Source: CBFDBF01 sp050304615 (GTDB lineage Bacteria > Pseudomonadota > Gammaproteobacteria > Chromatiales > Chromatiaceae). Taken from it: a DNA stretch of 64,000 nucleotides. Location of the stretch: assembly GCA_050304615.1 (NCBI GenBank), contig JBNLDW010000009.1, positions 62,001 to 126,000 of the forward strand, read 5' to 3'. Position 1 is the stretch's first letter, and the number at the start of each line of letters is the position of its first letter. Positions 8,616-17,409 of the stretch are shown one piece after another. Made by a program: the position numbers and the translations under genes. Under the pieces are notes generated by a model, which did no database searches, was not told where the DNA came from, and saw only the letters and a list, made by a program, of their open reading frames with translations.

Positions 8616-9250
8616 TAGTCCAGATTCTTCTCCTTGTACTCGCACAGATCCTCAATGATGCATGAACCGCAGCGCGGTTTGCGTGCAATACAAGTATAGC
8701 GTCCATGCAGGATAAGCCAATGATGGGCGTGCTCTAAAAATTCCTCTGGGATAGAGCGGAGGAGTTTCTTCTCAACCTCCAAGGGGGTCTTGCCAGGGGC
8801 CAGGTGGGTGCGGTTGGAGAGCCTGAAAATATGGGTATCCACCGCAATGGTGGGTTGCCCAAACGCGACATTTAATATCACATTGGCCGTCTTGCGACCC
8901 ACCCCTGGTAGGGCCTCAAGTGCGGCGCGATCCTGGGGTACTTCACCGCCGTGTCTCTCCAGCAGTAGGCGGCAGGTTGCGATGATGTTTTTCGCCTTGG
9001 TATTAAACAGGCCGATAGTGCGGATATACTCTATTAATCCATCCACCCCCATATGCAGGATAGCGTCAGGTGTGTTGGCGATCGGAAATAGCTTGCTGGT
9101 TGCCAGGTTTACACTACGGTCGGTTGCCTGTGCAGAGAGCATGACTGCAATCAGCAGTTCGAATGTGGTGGCATAGTCCAACTCTGTTGTTGGGTGTGGA
9201 TCTGCCGCCCGCAGCCTAACGAAGATTTCACGACATTTATTTTGGTTCAT
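8615..9250 (-). CDS. nth: Endonuclease III (DNA glycosylase/AP lyase)
   Basis: Nth removes oxidised pyrimidines from DNA and cuts the abasic strand in base-excision repair. The 211-residue length equals that of the Escherichia coli enzyme. The helix-hairpin-helix segment LPGVGRKTA carries the catalytic Lys at 120, and the catalytic Asp is at 138. The C-terminal iron-sulfur cluster cysteines are at 187, 194, 197 and 203 (C-X6-C-X2-C-X5-C). All of these positions coincide with E. coli numbering. Its stop codon overlaps the start of the DUF1841 gene. Confidence 0.97.
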   Translation of the reverse strand: MNQNKCREIFVRLRAADPHPTTELDYATTFELLIAVMLSAQATDRSVNLATSKLFPIANTPDAILHMGVDGLIEYIRTIGLFNTKAKNIIATCRLLLERHGGEVPQDRAALEALPGVGRKTANVILNVAFGQPTIAVDTHIFRLSNRTHLAPGKTPLEVEKKLLRSIPEEFLEHAHHWLILHGRYTCIARKPRCGSCIIEDLCEYKEKNLD

Positions 9251-9355
9251 TGGAAACTATGTTTTAGTGTGGTCTAATCAAGTACAGTATTTATTAGTGA
9301 CAGATTTCTATATTTAGTCTAAGGTTAAGATTAGATGGAGGATATCATTTAGTTC

Positions 9356-11023
9356 ATGGATAGATCTAACTTCATAAATCCAGGTTTGCTGGCGCATCCA
9401 GAGTTTCAATCTGCCTTAGTGCGTCTTGGCATCTGGTTGTTTTCCGTTACCTATATTGGGTTAGCACTATGGGATGGTCACTACCATATTGCTACCCCGT
9501 ATTACATCGCTTTTTTCACTGTTTATCTATTTGTGTTTATCGCCATTCTGATCTCTGTGATTGTCAGGTCAGATTGGGAGGCGCGTCCTTATTTCTCGTT
9601 AACGGCCGATATTACTGCGTCAACCCTCTGTATATTTATGACGGAGAGCGTGGTTAGTCCTTTCTATCTGCTCTATATATGGATCTTTATATCCTACGGA
9701 ACGCGTTTTGGGGAACGCTTGCTCAGGTTTGCGTCCATCTGCAGTTTAGTGGCATATCTTTCAGTAGCTACAGTAATGGATCAGTGGGGTGCAAATCTAT
9801 TCGAAATAATATTTTTTCTGTTGCTGCTGGTGGGGTTACCATTTTATCAGTACAGTTTGTTGAAAAAGCTCCATCTTGCCAAGATGGGGGCCGAACGTTC
9901 TAGCAGGGTGAAGTCTACATTCCTTTCCAATATGACGGACGAGCTGCGTACCCCGCTTAACTGTATCTTGGATCATATTTACCTTATGAATAACAAAGAG
10001 TTGACTCCTGGCCAGAGAGATCACGTGGAGTCAATATTCTCTTCAGTTGCGGCCCTGGATCTTATGATAGGAGGGGTGCTTGATTTTACCCAGGCTGAGA
10101 CGGGTAATTTAGAGTTGCAGATGCTTCCGTTTAGGGTTAGTACTCTGCTGCTGGATGTTTGTACCGCCATCTCTACTGAGGCGGATACCATGCAGGTGGA
10201 GCTTATCTGTCAGGTGGATAGGGCGGTACCCGCCGTCTTGATGGGAGATGAGTTGCACCTGCGGCAGGTGTTTTTTAGCCTGTTAAGCAATGCTATAGGA
10301 GCTATTAATGGCGGCGAGATTAAACTTTCCGCAAGCTTAGATGAGCTAAATCCTGAAACCATTCTTCTGAAGATAGAATGTAGCGATAGGGATAGTAGTA
10401 TTGCAGACGAACAGCGATCACAGGTATTTGATGCCTGGCATGGGCCGCCAGTTAATGCCCGCCGGGCTGAAGATGTTGGACTTGGTACTGCTCTTGCCCA
10501 CAACTTGATGGCACTTATGGGTGGAGAGATTACCGCGCACAGTGTCTCTGGCGGCAACAGATTATTCGAGATCAGGCTACCTATGTCCATGGCGGAAGTA
10601 GCAGATGAGGATGAGATTAAGATCCATAACGTAGAAGGGAAAAAGGCACTGGTCTACGAGAGCAACAGCTCCAGCCTTGAGGTAATAGTTGATGGTTGTA
10701 GACAGGTTGGGATTGAGGCTATAGCGGTACAGCGTGTCGCTGATTTAACCGAGGCTATCCTTGCTATTGAAGGTAGTGTGGATGTGGATCTGGCTATCAT
10801 TGCGGATAGCCCGGCGGGTCAGGATATGGCACGCATAGCAGCTATATTTCGCGACCATCTTGATGCTGATTTTCCAGTGTTGTTCCTCGGTTACAGACGG
10901 AGTGGTCTGGAGCTGGATAAGAAGAAGCATACCGCTTTCTTGAGGAAGCCATTTATGCCGGCAGGTCTGGCAGAGGCGGCATTCAAGGCGCTACATAATA
11001 GCAATAACAAGAGTCACAATTAG
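9356..11023 (+). CDS. RpfC-like hybrid histidine-kinase homologue with degenerate catalytic sites
   Basis: This 555-residue protein has five or more membrane segments (about residues 25-165), a HisKA-like helix, an HATPase-like domain (about 295-405) and a receiver-like domain (about 425-550). It has no HPt domain. The membrane part resembles the sensor of RpfC-type hybrid kinases. The H-box reads NMTDELRTPLN, with Asp at 195 where the phospho-accepting His should be. The N-box keeps SLLSNA, but the first glycine box reads CSDRDSSI instead of a DxGxG form. The receiver lacks a clear phospho-Asp and reads IIADSPAG there; its Lys (FLRKPF) is kept. It probably cannot autophosphorylate and may act as a sensor or partner. 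It starts 105 bases from divergent nth. Confidence 0.85.
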   Translation: MDRSNFINPGLLAHPEFQSALVRLGIWLFSVTYIGLALWDGHYHIATPYYIAFFTVYLFVFIAILISVIVRSDWEARPYFSLTADITASTLCIFMTESVVSPFYLLYIWIFISYGTRFGERLLRFASICSLVAYLSVATVMDQWGANLFEIIFFLLLLVGLPFYQYSLLKKLHLAKMGAERSSRVKSTFLSNMTDELRTPLNCILDHIYLMNNKELTPGQRDHVESIFSSVAALDLMIGGVLDFTQAETGNLELQMLPFRVSTLLLDVCTAISTEADTMQVELICQVDRAVPAVLMGDELHLRQVFFSLLSNAIGAINGGEIKLSASLDELNPETILLKIECSDRDSSIADEQRSQVFDAWHGPPVNARRAEDVGLGTALAHNLMALMGGEITAHSVSGGNRLFEIRLPMSMAEVADEDEIKIHNVEGKKALVYESNSSSLEVIVDGCRQVGIEAIAVQRVADLTEAILAIEGSVDVDLAIIADSPAGQDMARIAAIFRDHLDADFPVLFLGYRRSGLELDKKKHTAFLRKPFMPAGLAEAAFKALHNSNNKSHN

Positions 11024-11050
11024 TCCGTATATCTACACTTTACTGGAGGT

Positions 11051-11986
11051 CTACATAAGCTCCTGAGGCAGTGAAAATACCACTTTCTCTTCGTTGCCAC
11101 TGAGTGGCTTAATCTGATGTGCTCCCAATTTTTCCAATTTTATAATCACCTCATCTACCAGTAAGTCGGGGGCCGAAGCACCAGCTGTTACACCAACCCT
11201 GTCCACCCCTTTCAGCCACTCTGTAGATATATCTGCTGCCCCATCAATAAGGTAAGAGGGGGTGCCAAGTTTGGCTGCAATTTCCTTCAGGCGGTTGGAG
11301 TTGGAGCTATTGGGGGAGCCCACTACTAGCACCAGGTCGCAATAGCGGGCCAGCTCTTTTACCGCATCCTGCCGATTTTGAGTGGCGTAACAGATGTCAT
11401 CCTTTTTGGGTCCCTCGATATAGGGGAAGCGGTGACGCAGCGCAGATATAACCTCTGCAGTATCATCCATGGAGAGGGTGGTCTGGGTAACAAAGGCGAC
11501 TTTGTTTGGGTTTGCCAACACAAGTTGGCTTACATCCTCAGCTGTAACTACCAAATGGATTCCGGCTTCTTGTTCCCCGTTTATATATTGCCCCATGGTC
11601 CCCTCTACTTCGGGGTGTCCACGGTGGCCGATCAGGATCACCTCATATCCTTGCAGGCTGTAACGCGCCACCTCCAGGTGAACCTTGGTCACTAGCGGAC
11701 AGGTGGCATCAAATAGTTGCAGGTCACGTCGTTCTGCCTCTTCACGTACCGCCTTGGAGACACCATGGGCGCTAAAGATGACAGTATTGTCGTCAGGAAT
11801 TTCATCCAGTTCGTCAACAAATATAGCACCCCGTGATCGCAGGCTCTCTACCACAAAGCGGTTGTGAACCACCTCATGGCGCACATATATTGGGGCGCCA
11901 AAGATATTGAGGGCGCGCTCAACAATCTCTATGGCACGGTCAACACCAGCACAAAATCCACGCGGGTTGGCAAGTAGTATCTCCAT
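11051..11986 (-). CDS. ispH: 4-hydroxy-3-methylbut-2-enyl diphosphate reductase
   Basis: IspH (LytB) is the last enzyme of the MEP isoprenoid pathway and yields IPP and DMAPP using an iron-sulfur cluster. With the start at 11986 the protein has 311 residues and opens with MEILLANPRGFCAG. The three cluster cysteines are at 12, 96 and 199, close to E. coli 12, 96 and 197. The open frame reaches 12031, but the extra 15 residues overlap fkpB and are proline-rich without family support. It lies 4 bases after fkpB, forming the usual fkpB-ispH pair. Confidence 0.97.
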   Translation of the reverse strand: MEILLANPRGFCAGVDRAIEIVERALNIFGAPIYVRHEVVHNRFVVESLRSRGAIFVDELDEIPDDNTVIFSAHGVSKAVREEAERRDLQLFDATCPLVTKVHLEVARYSLQGYEVILIGHRGHPEVEGTMGQYINGEQEAGIHLVVTAEDVSQLVLANPNKVAFVTQTTLSMDDTAEVISALRHRFPYIEGPKKDDICYATQNRQDAVKELARYCDLVLVVGSPNSSNSNRLKEIAAKLGTPSYLIDGAADISTEWLKGVDRVGVTAGASAPDLLVDEVIIKLEKLGAHQIKPLSGNEEKVVFSLPQELM

Positions 11987-11990
11987 ACAT

Positions 11991-12461
11991 TTAGTGCTGT
12001 TCCATGTCGTTGTCGGTGGGGGTGGTAACATCGATTATCTCTACCCTGAATACCACATCCATACCGGCCAGTGGGTGATTGAAGTCTACTTTCACCTCAT
12101 CTCCCTCAATCTCCAGCAGAGTACCAGCCAGCTCAGTCCCATCTGGAGAGACAAAGCCGATAATGTTACCCGCCTGTATCTCCATGTCGGTTGGAAATTC
12201 ACTGCGCGACAGGAGGTGGATTTTTTCCTCTATGCGGGCTCCAAAGGCCTGCTCGGGTGAGAGGATGAGGGTCTGCTCAGCCCCCGGTTTTAGCCCGTAT
12301 AGAGCAAGTTCAAGTCCTGCTGGCAGGCTGCCATCACCCATCACCAGGGTCTCAGGCTCCTCCCCAAAGGTAGAGAGCAGTTCACTGCTGTCGACGGTTG
12401 TCAGTGATAGATGGAGTGTCACCTCGCTGCCTGGGGCAATTTTCTGTGGTAGTTCAGTCAA
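11991..12461 (-). CDS. fkpB: FKBP-type peptidyl-prolyl isomerase (FkpB/SlpA)
   Basis: This 156-residue SlpA-type FKBP should speed proline isomerisation in proteins and act as a chaperone in the cytoplasm. The order is an FKBP half, an inserted flap domain (about residues 70-130) and a returning FKBP strand, with NHPLAGMDVVFRVEI near the end. Translation appears to start at TTG 12461, because GGGAGG sits about 7 bases upstream. It precedes ispH by 4 bases. lspA, which often comes before this pair, is not here; the cobalamin adenosyltransferase gene occupies that place. Confidence 0.93.
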   Translation of the reverse strand: MTELPQKIAPGSEVTLHLSLTTVDSSELLSTFGEEPETLVMGDGSLPAGLELALYGLKPGAEQTLILSPEQAFGARIEEKIHLLSRSEFPTDMEIQAGNIIGFVSPDGTELAGTLLEIEGDEVKVDFNHPLAGMDVVFRVEIIDVTTPTDNDMEQH

Positions 12462-12489
12462 CGCTATTTCCTCCCGTTAGAGCCTTATT

Positions 12490-13023
12490 TCAGCGGGCCT
12501 CGGTTACGCCAGCGGCCTGATTTTGGGCGCGGGCCAGGACAAACAGTAGATCTGAGAGGCGGTTGAGAAACTGCAGGTGGATACTGTTGGCATCCTCCTC
12601 TCTGTCTGCCAGTTGGCTTATACGGCGCTCGGCGCGGCGACACACCGTGCGGGCGTGGTGCAGGTTGGCGGCCGCAACAGAACCTCCTGGCAGGATAAAT
12701 GCGCGCAGAGGTGGCAGCCCGGCGTCCACTTGGTCCAGCGCCTCTTCCAACTGGGTCACGCTATTCTGTTGTATCTTCTCCGGCTTGACCAGTGCCAGAT
12801 CACTACCTAGATCAAACAGCTGACGCTGTACTATTAATAGTATATCCTCCGTGTCGCCGCTGACTCCATGGGCAATCAGAAGACCAATCAGGCTGTTCAG
12901 CTCATCCACACAGCCAATCGCCTCAACCCGCAGGTCACACTTTTCCACCCGGCTGCCGTCACCAAGGCCGGTAGTGCCGCTATCCCCATGTCTGGTGTAG
13001 ATCTTGGATTTTTTTGTCGCCAT
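12490..13023 (-). CDS. PduO-type cob(I)alamin adenosyltransferase
   Basis: This enzyme transfers the 5'-deoxyadenosyl group of ATP to cob(I)alamin to make coenzyme B12. The 177-residue protein shows the family signatures YTRHGDSGTTGLGDG near the N-terminus (ATP site), VDELNSLIG, and the C-terminal RRAERRI and LNRLSDLLF blocks. It is of the PduO/MMAB type and unrelated to CobA/BtuR. It lies 28 bases upstream of fkpB on the same strand, so it may head that operon. No cobalamin riboswitch is evident upstream. Confidence 0.94.
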   Translation of the reverse strand: MATKKSKIYTRHGDSGTTGLGDGSRVEKCDLRVEAIGCVDELNSLIGLLIAHGVSGDTEDILLIVQRQLFDLGSDLALVKPEKIQQNSVTQLEEALDQVDAGLPPLRAFILPGGSVAAANLHHARTVCRRAERRISQLADREEDANSIHLQFLNRLSDLLFVLARAQNQAAGVTEAR

Positions 13024-13109
13024 ATGTTGGACAAGATTTTACGCTGATCTCACATCACTGCAACAGACCAAGCTGGCACGCCCATGGAGACAGGGACACC
13101 TAATATATC

Positions 13110-13131
13110 CCTCCCCCGCTTACGGGGGAGG
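13110..13131. repeat. Palindromic repeat unit (C-rich arm, CTTA loop)
   Basis: A perfect 9-base stem CCTCCCCCG / CGGGGGAGG encloses the loop CTTA. It is one of the dispersed palindromes of this window and resembles the units at 7765-7802, 20699-20736, 21031-21067 and 36813-36837. It lies in the 147-base gap between the GH18-like gene and the cobalamin adenosyltransferase gene. Confidence 0.8.
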
Positions 13132-13170
13132 CTAGCGGTACGTGGACATCTATCTATATCCCCGACTTAC

Positions 13171-13998
13171 TCAGGCGTTTTGGCCAAAGACTGTGTCGTA
13201 TATGGTCTTCGCTCCGGTGAAGGTAGGATCAACGTCTTCATCAGTGCCATGCGTACCGTGATCGTTATCTATGCGCCAGCTGAACATTCCTCTCATACCG
13301 TTCTTCATGGCATATTGGGTCCAGGTTTGCGTATTCTCCAGCGAGGTCTGCGCTTGTCCATTCTCAGTACAGGCTCCACCCATCAGGATCCTGATATTCA
13401 CTCCGGCATCTTTCCACGTCTGGACATCATGCGGGGTGCCCATTGATGAGTAGTCTTGAAGCTCAACGGCATCAACATTGTCGTTGAATGCTTTAACGAC
13501 GTTGTCCCCGTACAGGTTAGTGGGGCCAGATTCAGGCCAAGGTGCTGAAACTGCAATCCCCAACCCCGCCTTCCTGAAGCTCGGGCCGAGCTGAGTTACT
13601 AACTCGGCCACAGAAGACATACCATCACCCTCAGCGTCAATTGAGATCCCGCTGTAGCCATTTTTGAGAAGCCAGGCGATGATGCTATCTGTAGAGCGGT
13701 TTTGATTCTGCTGGTTATCGTTTACGGTGTCTGCAATTCCTGTGTCACCAAGCCCGGCATAAATCACTGCGCTAGGTGCCTGTTCCTTGATCTGCTGTTT
13801 CACTTCATCTGCGTACTTTCCGGTCATTTCTACCGTGTATCCGCCTGCAGCGACAGGTGAGAGTTGGCCAAACGCGAGGTTGTAGCGGGTCGCGTAGTTG
13901 AGGGGAATTGTTTTGTTTACAAGGTTATCTAGTCCAGTCTTGTTCCAGGTGTCATACCAGGCCACAATCTCAAAACCGTTTTCCATTTTACTTGCCAT
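13171..13998 (-). CDS. Glycoside hydrolase family 18-like protein
   Basis: This 275-residue protein looks like a GH18 TIM barrel, the fold of chitinases and related N-acetylglucosaminidases. In GH18 the active-site motif is DGxDxDxE; here the segment is GISIDAE. The last Asp and the catalytic Glu are kept at 121 and 123, while earlier Asp positions are lost. Supporting blocks are FEIVAWYDTW near the start, VIYAGLG, GIAVSAPWP, and MFSWRID near the end. No signal peptide or membrane segment is seen, which is unusual for a chitinase. The start at 13998 is chosen because GGAG lies 8 bases upstream; the ATG at 14016 lacks such a site. Gene and neighbourhood look acquired, but this is inference. 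Substrate unknown. Confidence 0.72.
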   Translation of the reverse strand: MASKMENGFEIVAWYDTWNKTGLDNLVNKTIPLNYATRYNLAFGQLSPVAAGGYTVEMTGKYADEVKQQIKEQAPSAVIYAGLGDTGIADTVNDNQQNQNRSTDSIIAWLLKNGYSGISIDAEGDGMSSVAELVTQLGPSFRKAGLGIAVSAPWPESGPTNLYGDNVVKAFNDNVDAVELQDYSSMGTPHDVQTWKDAGVNIRILMGGACTENGQAQTSLENTQTWTQYAMKNGMRGMFSWRIDNDHGTHGTDEDVDPTFTGAKTIYDTVFGQNA

Positions 13999-14038
13999 AT
14001 TCCATTCTCCATGCAATGTTGATGTTAGAATAATAGAA

Positions 14039-14062
14039 AACGGAGGGTATCACCCCTCCGTT
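14039..14062 (-). terminator. Hairpin terminator between small ORF and GH18-like gene
   Basis: AACGGAGG pairs with CCTCCGTT around an 8-base loop. Read on the minus strand, the stem is followed by TTTCTATTATTC. It should end the small upstream gene before the GH18-like gene, which then needs its own promoter or read-through. Confidence 0.65.
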
Positions 14063-14090
14063 ATACCGTTTCAATAGTGGAAGAGAACAA

Positions 14091-14267
14091 CTACAAGGCG
14101 CACTCCACACTCCACTCCGTTAACCTTGCAAACACGACTTCTGGGTCACTAACTTCAGCATATTTGACAATGCATTCAGCCACTCCCTTAATGTAACCTT
14201 TGCCGAACGAATGGGCATACTCCTTGGTCGCAGTGGGACACCATTCATCGTCGATCTTATGCGCCAT
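14091..14267 (-). CDS. Small hypothetical protein upstream of the GH18-like gene
   Basis: This is a 58-residue reading frame beginning MAHKIDDEW and ending WSVECAL. I do not recognise it. It is preceded by GGAG 7 bases before the ATG at 14267, the same arrangement as the GH18-like gene downstream. A hairpin terminator follows it directly. These signals favour a real gene. An alternative ATG at 14285 would add six residues. It has two cysteines and no signal peptide or membrane segment. Confidence 0.5.
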   Translation of the reverse strand: MAHKIDDEWCPTATKEYAHSFGKGYIKGVAECIVKYAEVSDPEVVFARLTEWSVECAL

Positions 14268-14464
14268 ACAATTACTCCAACTCATGCGTAATACTTCCTT
14301 GGCGGATCGCTTTCATTTACAGATCGCTTTGCACGGCCCCTAAATCGTGACCTGTGCCGGACGCTCCAGCATCATTTACGCTTGCATAACATAATAGGGT
14401 ATAAACCAGGTTTTTCTGCCCGTTTAGGATAAGTGGGGTTAGATGTGAAAAGGTAGGTGTTGTT

Positions 14465-14495
14465 ACGGAACCTCTGATCTGTTCAGAGGTTCCGT
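14465..14495. terminator. Strong hairpin downstream of the rhodanese gene
   Basis: A perfect 13-base stem, ACGGAACCTCTGA and its complement, encloses a 5-base loop. It lies 16 bases past the rhodanese stop codon (minus strand). There is no T-run on either side, so it may be a processing or stabilising structure rather than an intrinsic terminator. Confidence 0.55.
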
Positions 14496-14510
14496 AGATA
14501 AAACGAGTGA

Positions 14511-15059
14511 TTATGGAAGGTATGCCAGTTTTTGATCGAGCTTGTATGTCCAGGTTGCTCCAGCATTTTTCCAGCCGTTTACAGTCCTTTTGCCATCTTT
14601 GGATTTGTCACCCTCAAATCCGTCAGTGACACTATAGAGGTTCTTGAATCCGGCCTTTGCCAGCATGTTGATCGCTGTGGCACTTCTCGAGCCGGATCGG
14701 CACATGACCATAATGGTGTCTGTTTCCTTAAATTGCTTTTTGACCTCTTCAACAAATTTTTCATTAAGAACCATAAGAGGTTTTGAGGTCTCAGGATCCA
14801 TGCCGCCTGCATAATTCTTTACAGGTATATTGATCGCCATATCAGGATGACCTACAAACGCATACTCACCAGGAGTTCTGACATCAAGGATCTTTGTTGT
14901 TGGCTCTGCTTGCCATTTAGCAAAGGCTTCGCTTGCAGTGATGTAGAGTCCCAGCTCAGTCTGCTTTTTCTCTGGGAGGGTTGTTTCAGCCCATGAAGTC
15001 GCTACAAAACCTAACAGTAAGATCATGGCAGTTATGGGAAGAAGTGATCGTATATGCAT
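14511..15059 (-). CDS. Periplasmic rhodanese-domain protein
   Basis: This 182-residue protein starts with a signal peptide (about residues 1-25, hydrophobic core then TSWA-ET), so it should be exported. A single rhodanese domain follows. It has LDVRTPGEY near the middle and the active-site loop MCRSGSRS with Cys at 120. Rhodaneses carry a persulfide on this Cys and move sulfane sulfur; the exact donor and acceptor are unknown. The start at 15059 is preferred because GGAG sits 6 bases upstream. It stands alone: 407 bases separate it from the next gene upstream. Confidence 0.88.
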   Translation of the reverse strand: MHIRSLLPITAMILLLGFVATSWAETTLPEKKQTELGLYITASEAFAKWQAEPTTKILDVRTPGEYAFVGHPDMAINIPVKNYAGGMDPETSKPLMVLNEKFVEEVKKQFKETDTIMVMCRSGSRSATAINMLAKAGFKNLYSVTDGFEGDKSKDGKRTVNGWKNAGATWTYKLDQKLAYLP

Positions 15060-15478
15060 GTCTATCTCCATTTCTCAAGAATAATCCAATTATCTCCGAG
15101 CGACGAAATATACAGCACATCCAATATCAATATTGTGAGGTGATGCAAATAAACGAGAATCCAATTCTGGTGCAGTTGGGTGGGTGAGAAGTGGGTTTTG
15201 TATATACGAGTATAGGGGAAGCACTTATTATGTAGATCGGAAGGATGACTAGGTATAGAAAATAAATGCGTCCCCTTTAAGTCATTGAGTCTTGTTTTGG
15301 GCTACGCGCTAAAGAATATTATTCTTAATTCGGCCTAAAGTTCGATGAACAATGTTGTTAATCCTCTAACGTCACACGCACCTAACGTAACAACGGTAGC
15401 TCAGTCCATCAGACTTGTAACCGTCATCCTGCGGTCATGCGCGGGATGACGGTTCTTGTGGTTCGTCAGCAACCGCTT
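15060..15478. other. Intergenic stretch with a long hairpin
   Basis: This gap of about 400 bases separates the hydrolase gene from the rhodanese gene, both on the minus strand. The only structure I see is a hairpin at 15419-15454. It has an 11-base stem, AACCGTCATCC / GGATGACGGTT, and a 14-base loop, just downstream of the hydrolase stop. It lacks a T-run. The rhodanese promoter should lie in the left part, but no clear -35/-10 pair was found. Confidence 0.5.
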
Positions 15479-16330
15479 CTACAGATTCTCACGAATAAAC
15501 AGGATTAGTTTGTCGGCATGCTGCTGGAATAGGTGGACGGAGTCGTGTTGTGCTCCCTCAACGGCAATGACTTGCACTGGCCTTTCGGCCGTGGCGCGGG
15601 CCTCAATCAGGTGCATATCATCGATTGGTACCACTGTATCAGCGGTGCCATGGGCAAGTAGTATTGGGCAGCGTACGTAGGGTACGCGGTTCATCGGGGC
15701 GATGTCGTCGAAGCGGAAGCCTATGACCCGCTGGATGTAGTTAATGATCAGGGGGCGCAGAAAGCTGGGTAGCCAGGGCCGATCCAGATGGCGATTCATC
15801 ATGAGCTTGGGATGGGCGAAGCCGGAAACGCCGATGACCAGATCGATATCTGTGCCGCGAGAGGCGGTGAGGATGGCGGCAGCGGCGCCAACCGAGTGGC
15901 CAAGTACTACTATCTGGTGATCAGGGTTGTTCTGTTTCACCCACTCCAACACCTTGGTCAAGTCCTCTGCAAAACGGGGTAGAGAGGAGAAACTGTCACT
16001 ATCGCTCTTACCGTGATTGCGGGCGTCATAAAGTAGTACATCCATGCCGTATTGATGAAAGGGCTGGGCCAATGGCAGCATCATCTCCGCGTTGGCTCCC
16101 CAACCGTGGACTATCACCATGGTGCAGCAACTTTTCTCGGCTGGTATCAGCCAGGCAAATAGTCGTTTGTCCTTTACGCTGTCTATGTAGTGTTCGCTGT
16201 AGGGTAGGCCATATTTTTCCGGTGTGGTGCTCTCTCTTATCCTGGGTGCGCGGTAGGCCAGGTGTAGCACGATTGGAAAAAACATGATTACCGCAAGGAG
16301 GATTAGGAGGGTGGTTAAAATAAGGTTCAT
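15479..16330 (-). CDS. Membrane-anchored alpha/beta hydrolase
   Basis: This 283-residue protein has one N-terminal membrane segment (residues 3-25) followed by an alpha/beta-hydrolase domain. The oxyanion region is VHGWGAN (74-80), the nucleophile elbow GHSVG places Ser at 146, and later LAHGTADTVVP and AQHDSVH carry the likely Asp and His of the triad. The substrate cannot be told. It is a single gene, with 150-400 bases of non-coding DNA on each side. Confidence 0.85.
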   Translation of the reverse strand: MNLILTTLLILLAVIMFFPIVLHLAYRAPRIRESTTPEKYGLPYSEHYIDSVKDKRLFAWLIPAEKSCCTMVIVHGWGANAEMMLPLAQPFHQYGMDVLLYDARNHGKSDSDSFSSLPRFAEDLTKVLEWVKQNNPDHQIVVLGHSVGAAAAILTASRGTDIDLVIGVSGFAHPKLMMNRHLDRPWLPSFLRPLIINYIQRVIGFRFDDIAPMNRVPYVRCPILLAHGTADTVVPIDDMHLIEARATAERPVQVIAVEGAQHDSVHLFQQHADKLILFIRENL

Positions 16331-16583
16331 GGGTCAGTTGTCAGAGAGTGATAATAGTTCTGGAGGAGTATACCCATTTAAAACGTATTTGAGCACGTAC
16401 CTTTGCTGCCAGCTCCAGCTAATAGCCGTCTTGTAGGAGCTTGTTCTGGTAGGCGATCTTTTTGATGCTTCTCTTGGTGGCCCATAGGGCCTGGCCAAAA
16501 CACTCGCTACCAGACAGTGCTAAATGCGCATATACTGCATTCGGCAAAGTTGCCTTTTTAATAGTCGAACGGGAGTGGCCAAC

Positions 16584-17189
16584 ATGAACAATAAGATCAG
16601 CCAGATTCTCGATCAGATTGCCGCCCTCGAGGATGAATTAAATGCGGCGGTAAAAGAGCACAGCGAACGTCTGCGCTACGAATTCGAAGGTAAGCGTGTC
16701 GTGTTCGAACAGGCGATGAAGGAGGCGCATCAGCTGGTTAAAGTGGGCGTGTTCCGCTGGTTTCTCACTGTGCGTCCGCAGAATTACATCACCATGCCTG
16801 TCATCTATGGTATGGCTGTGCCTATGCTTCTGTTCGATTTTTTCGTCAGCCTATATCAGTGGACCTGCTTCCCGATCTATGGCATTGCCAGGGTGAAGCG
16901 TTTGGACTATTTTGTGATGGATCACCAGCATCTGGCCTATCTGAACGTTATCGAAAAGGCACACTGCATGTACTGCTCGTATGCTGTCGGTCTATTGGCC
17001 TATTCGACCGAAGTTGTTGCGTGCACCGAACAGTATTTCTGTCCGATCAAACATGCGTCTAAAATACTCAGTCCGCATGCACGCTATGCGCGTTTTCTGG
17101 CGTACGGCGAGCCTGACGATTTCCAAAGTAAGCTTGAGGAATATCGCAGTGCCCTCGCCGCAGAGAAATCAGAGGCGGAAAAACCGTAG
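16584..17189 (+). CDS. Conserved membrane protein with CMYC motif, function unknown
   Basis: I do not recognise this 201-residue protein by name. Residues 1-45 form a charged coiled coil (MNNKISQILDQIAALEDEL...). Two hydrophobic stretches follow around 65-105. A segment with HCMYCSY and two further cysteines (VACTEQYFCPIKH) suggests metal or redox binding. The start at 16584 has GGGAG upstream at good spacing; the frame is open back to 16524 without support. Its promoter must lie in the 250-base gap after the divergent hydrolase gene. Confidence 0.75.
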   Translation: MNNKISQILDQIAALEDELNAAVKEHSERLRYEFEGKRVVFEQAMKEAHQLVKVGVFRWFLTVRPQNYITMPVIYGMAVPMLLFDFFVSLYQWTCFPIYGIARVKRLDYFVMDHQHLAYLNVIEKAHCMYCSYAVGLLAYSTEVVACTEQYFCPIKHASKILSPHARYARFLAYGEPDDFQSKLEEYRSALAAEKSEAEKP

Positions 17190-17409
17190 GACGGTAGTGA
17201 GCCGCCCGGCTAAAAATGACAGGTGGCCGGCTCCTTAGATAATCCACAGATAGTCGATAAAAGACAGGTCAGAGAGCAAAAAATGACGTACTTCCTTTAT
17301 CTGACGATACCAATCGTTTAATATCATCAACCTCGCAATGAGCCGGTGCCCGATGGGCCTTGAGTATGGTTGCGTTCCGGAATTTAACTTAATGGAGATA
17401 GATCAAGCG

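Noticed and set aside
13171..14300. Prophage remnant around the GH18-like gene
   Set aside because: No integrase, structural phage gene or attachment repeat is present near it.
15380..15454. tRNA gene (GGTAGCTCAGTC segment followed by TTGTAA)
   Set aside because: No acceptor stem, T-arm or full cloverleaf can be formed; the strong pairing is a simple hairpin at 15419-15454.
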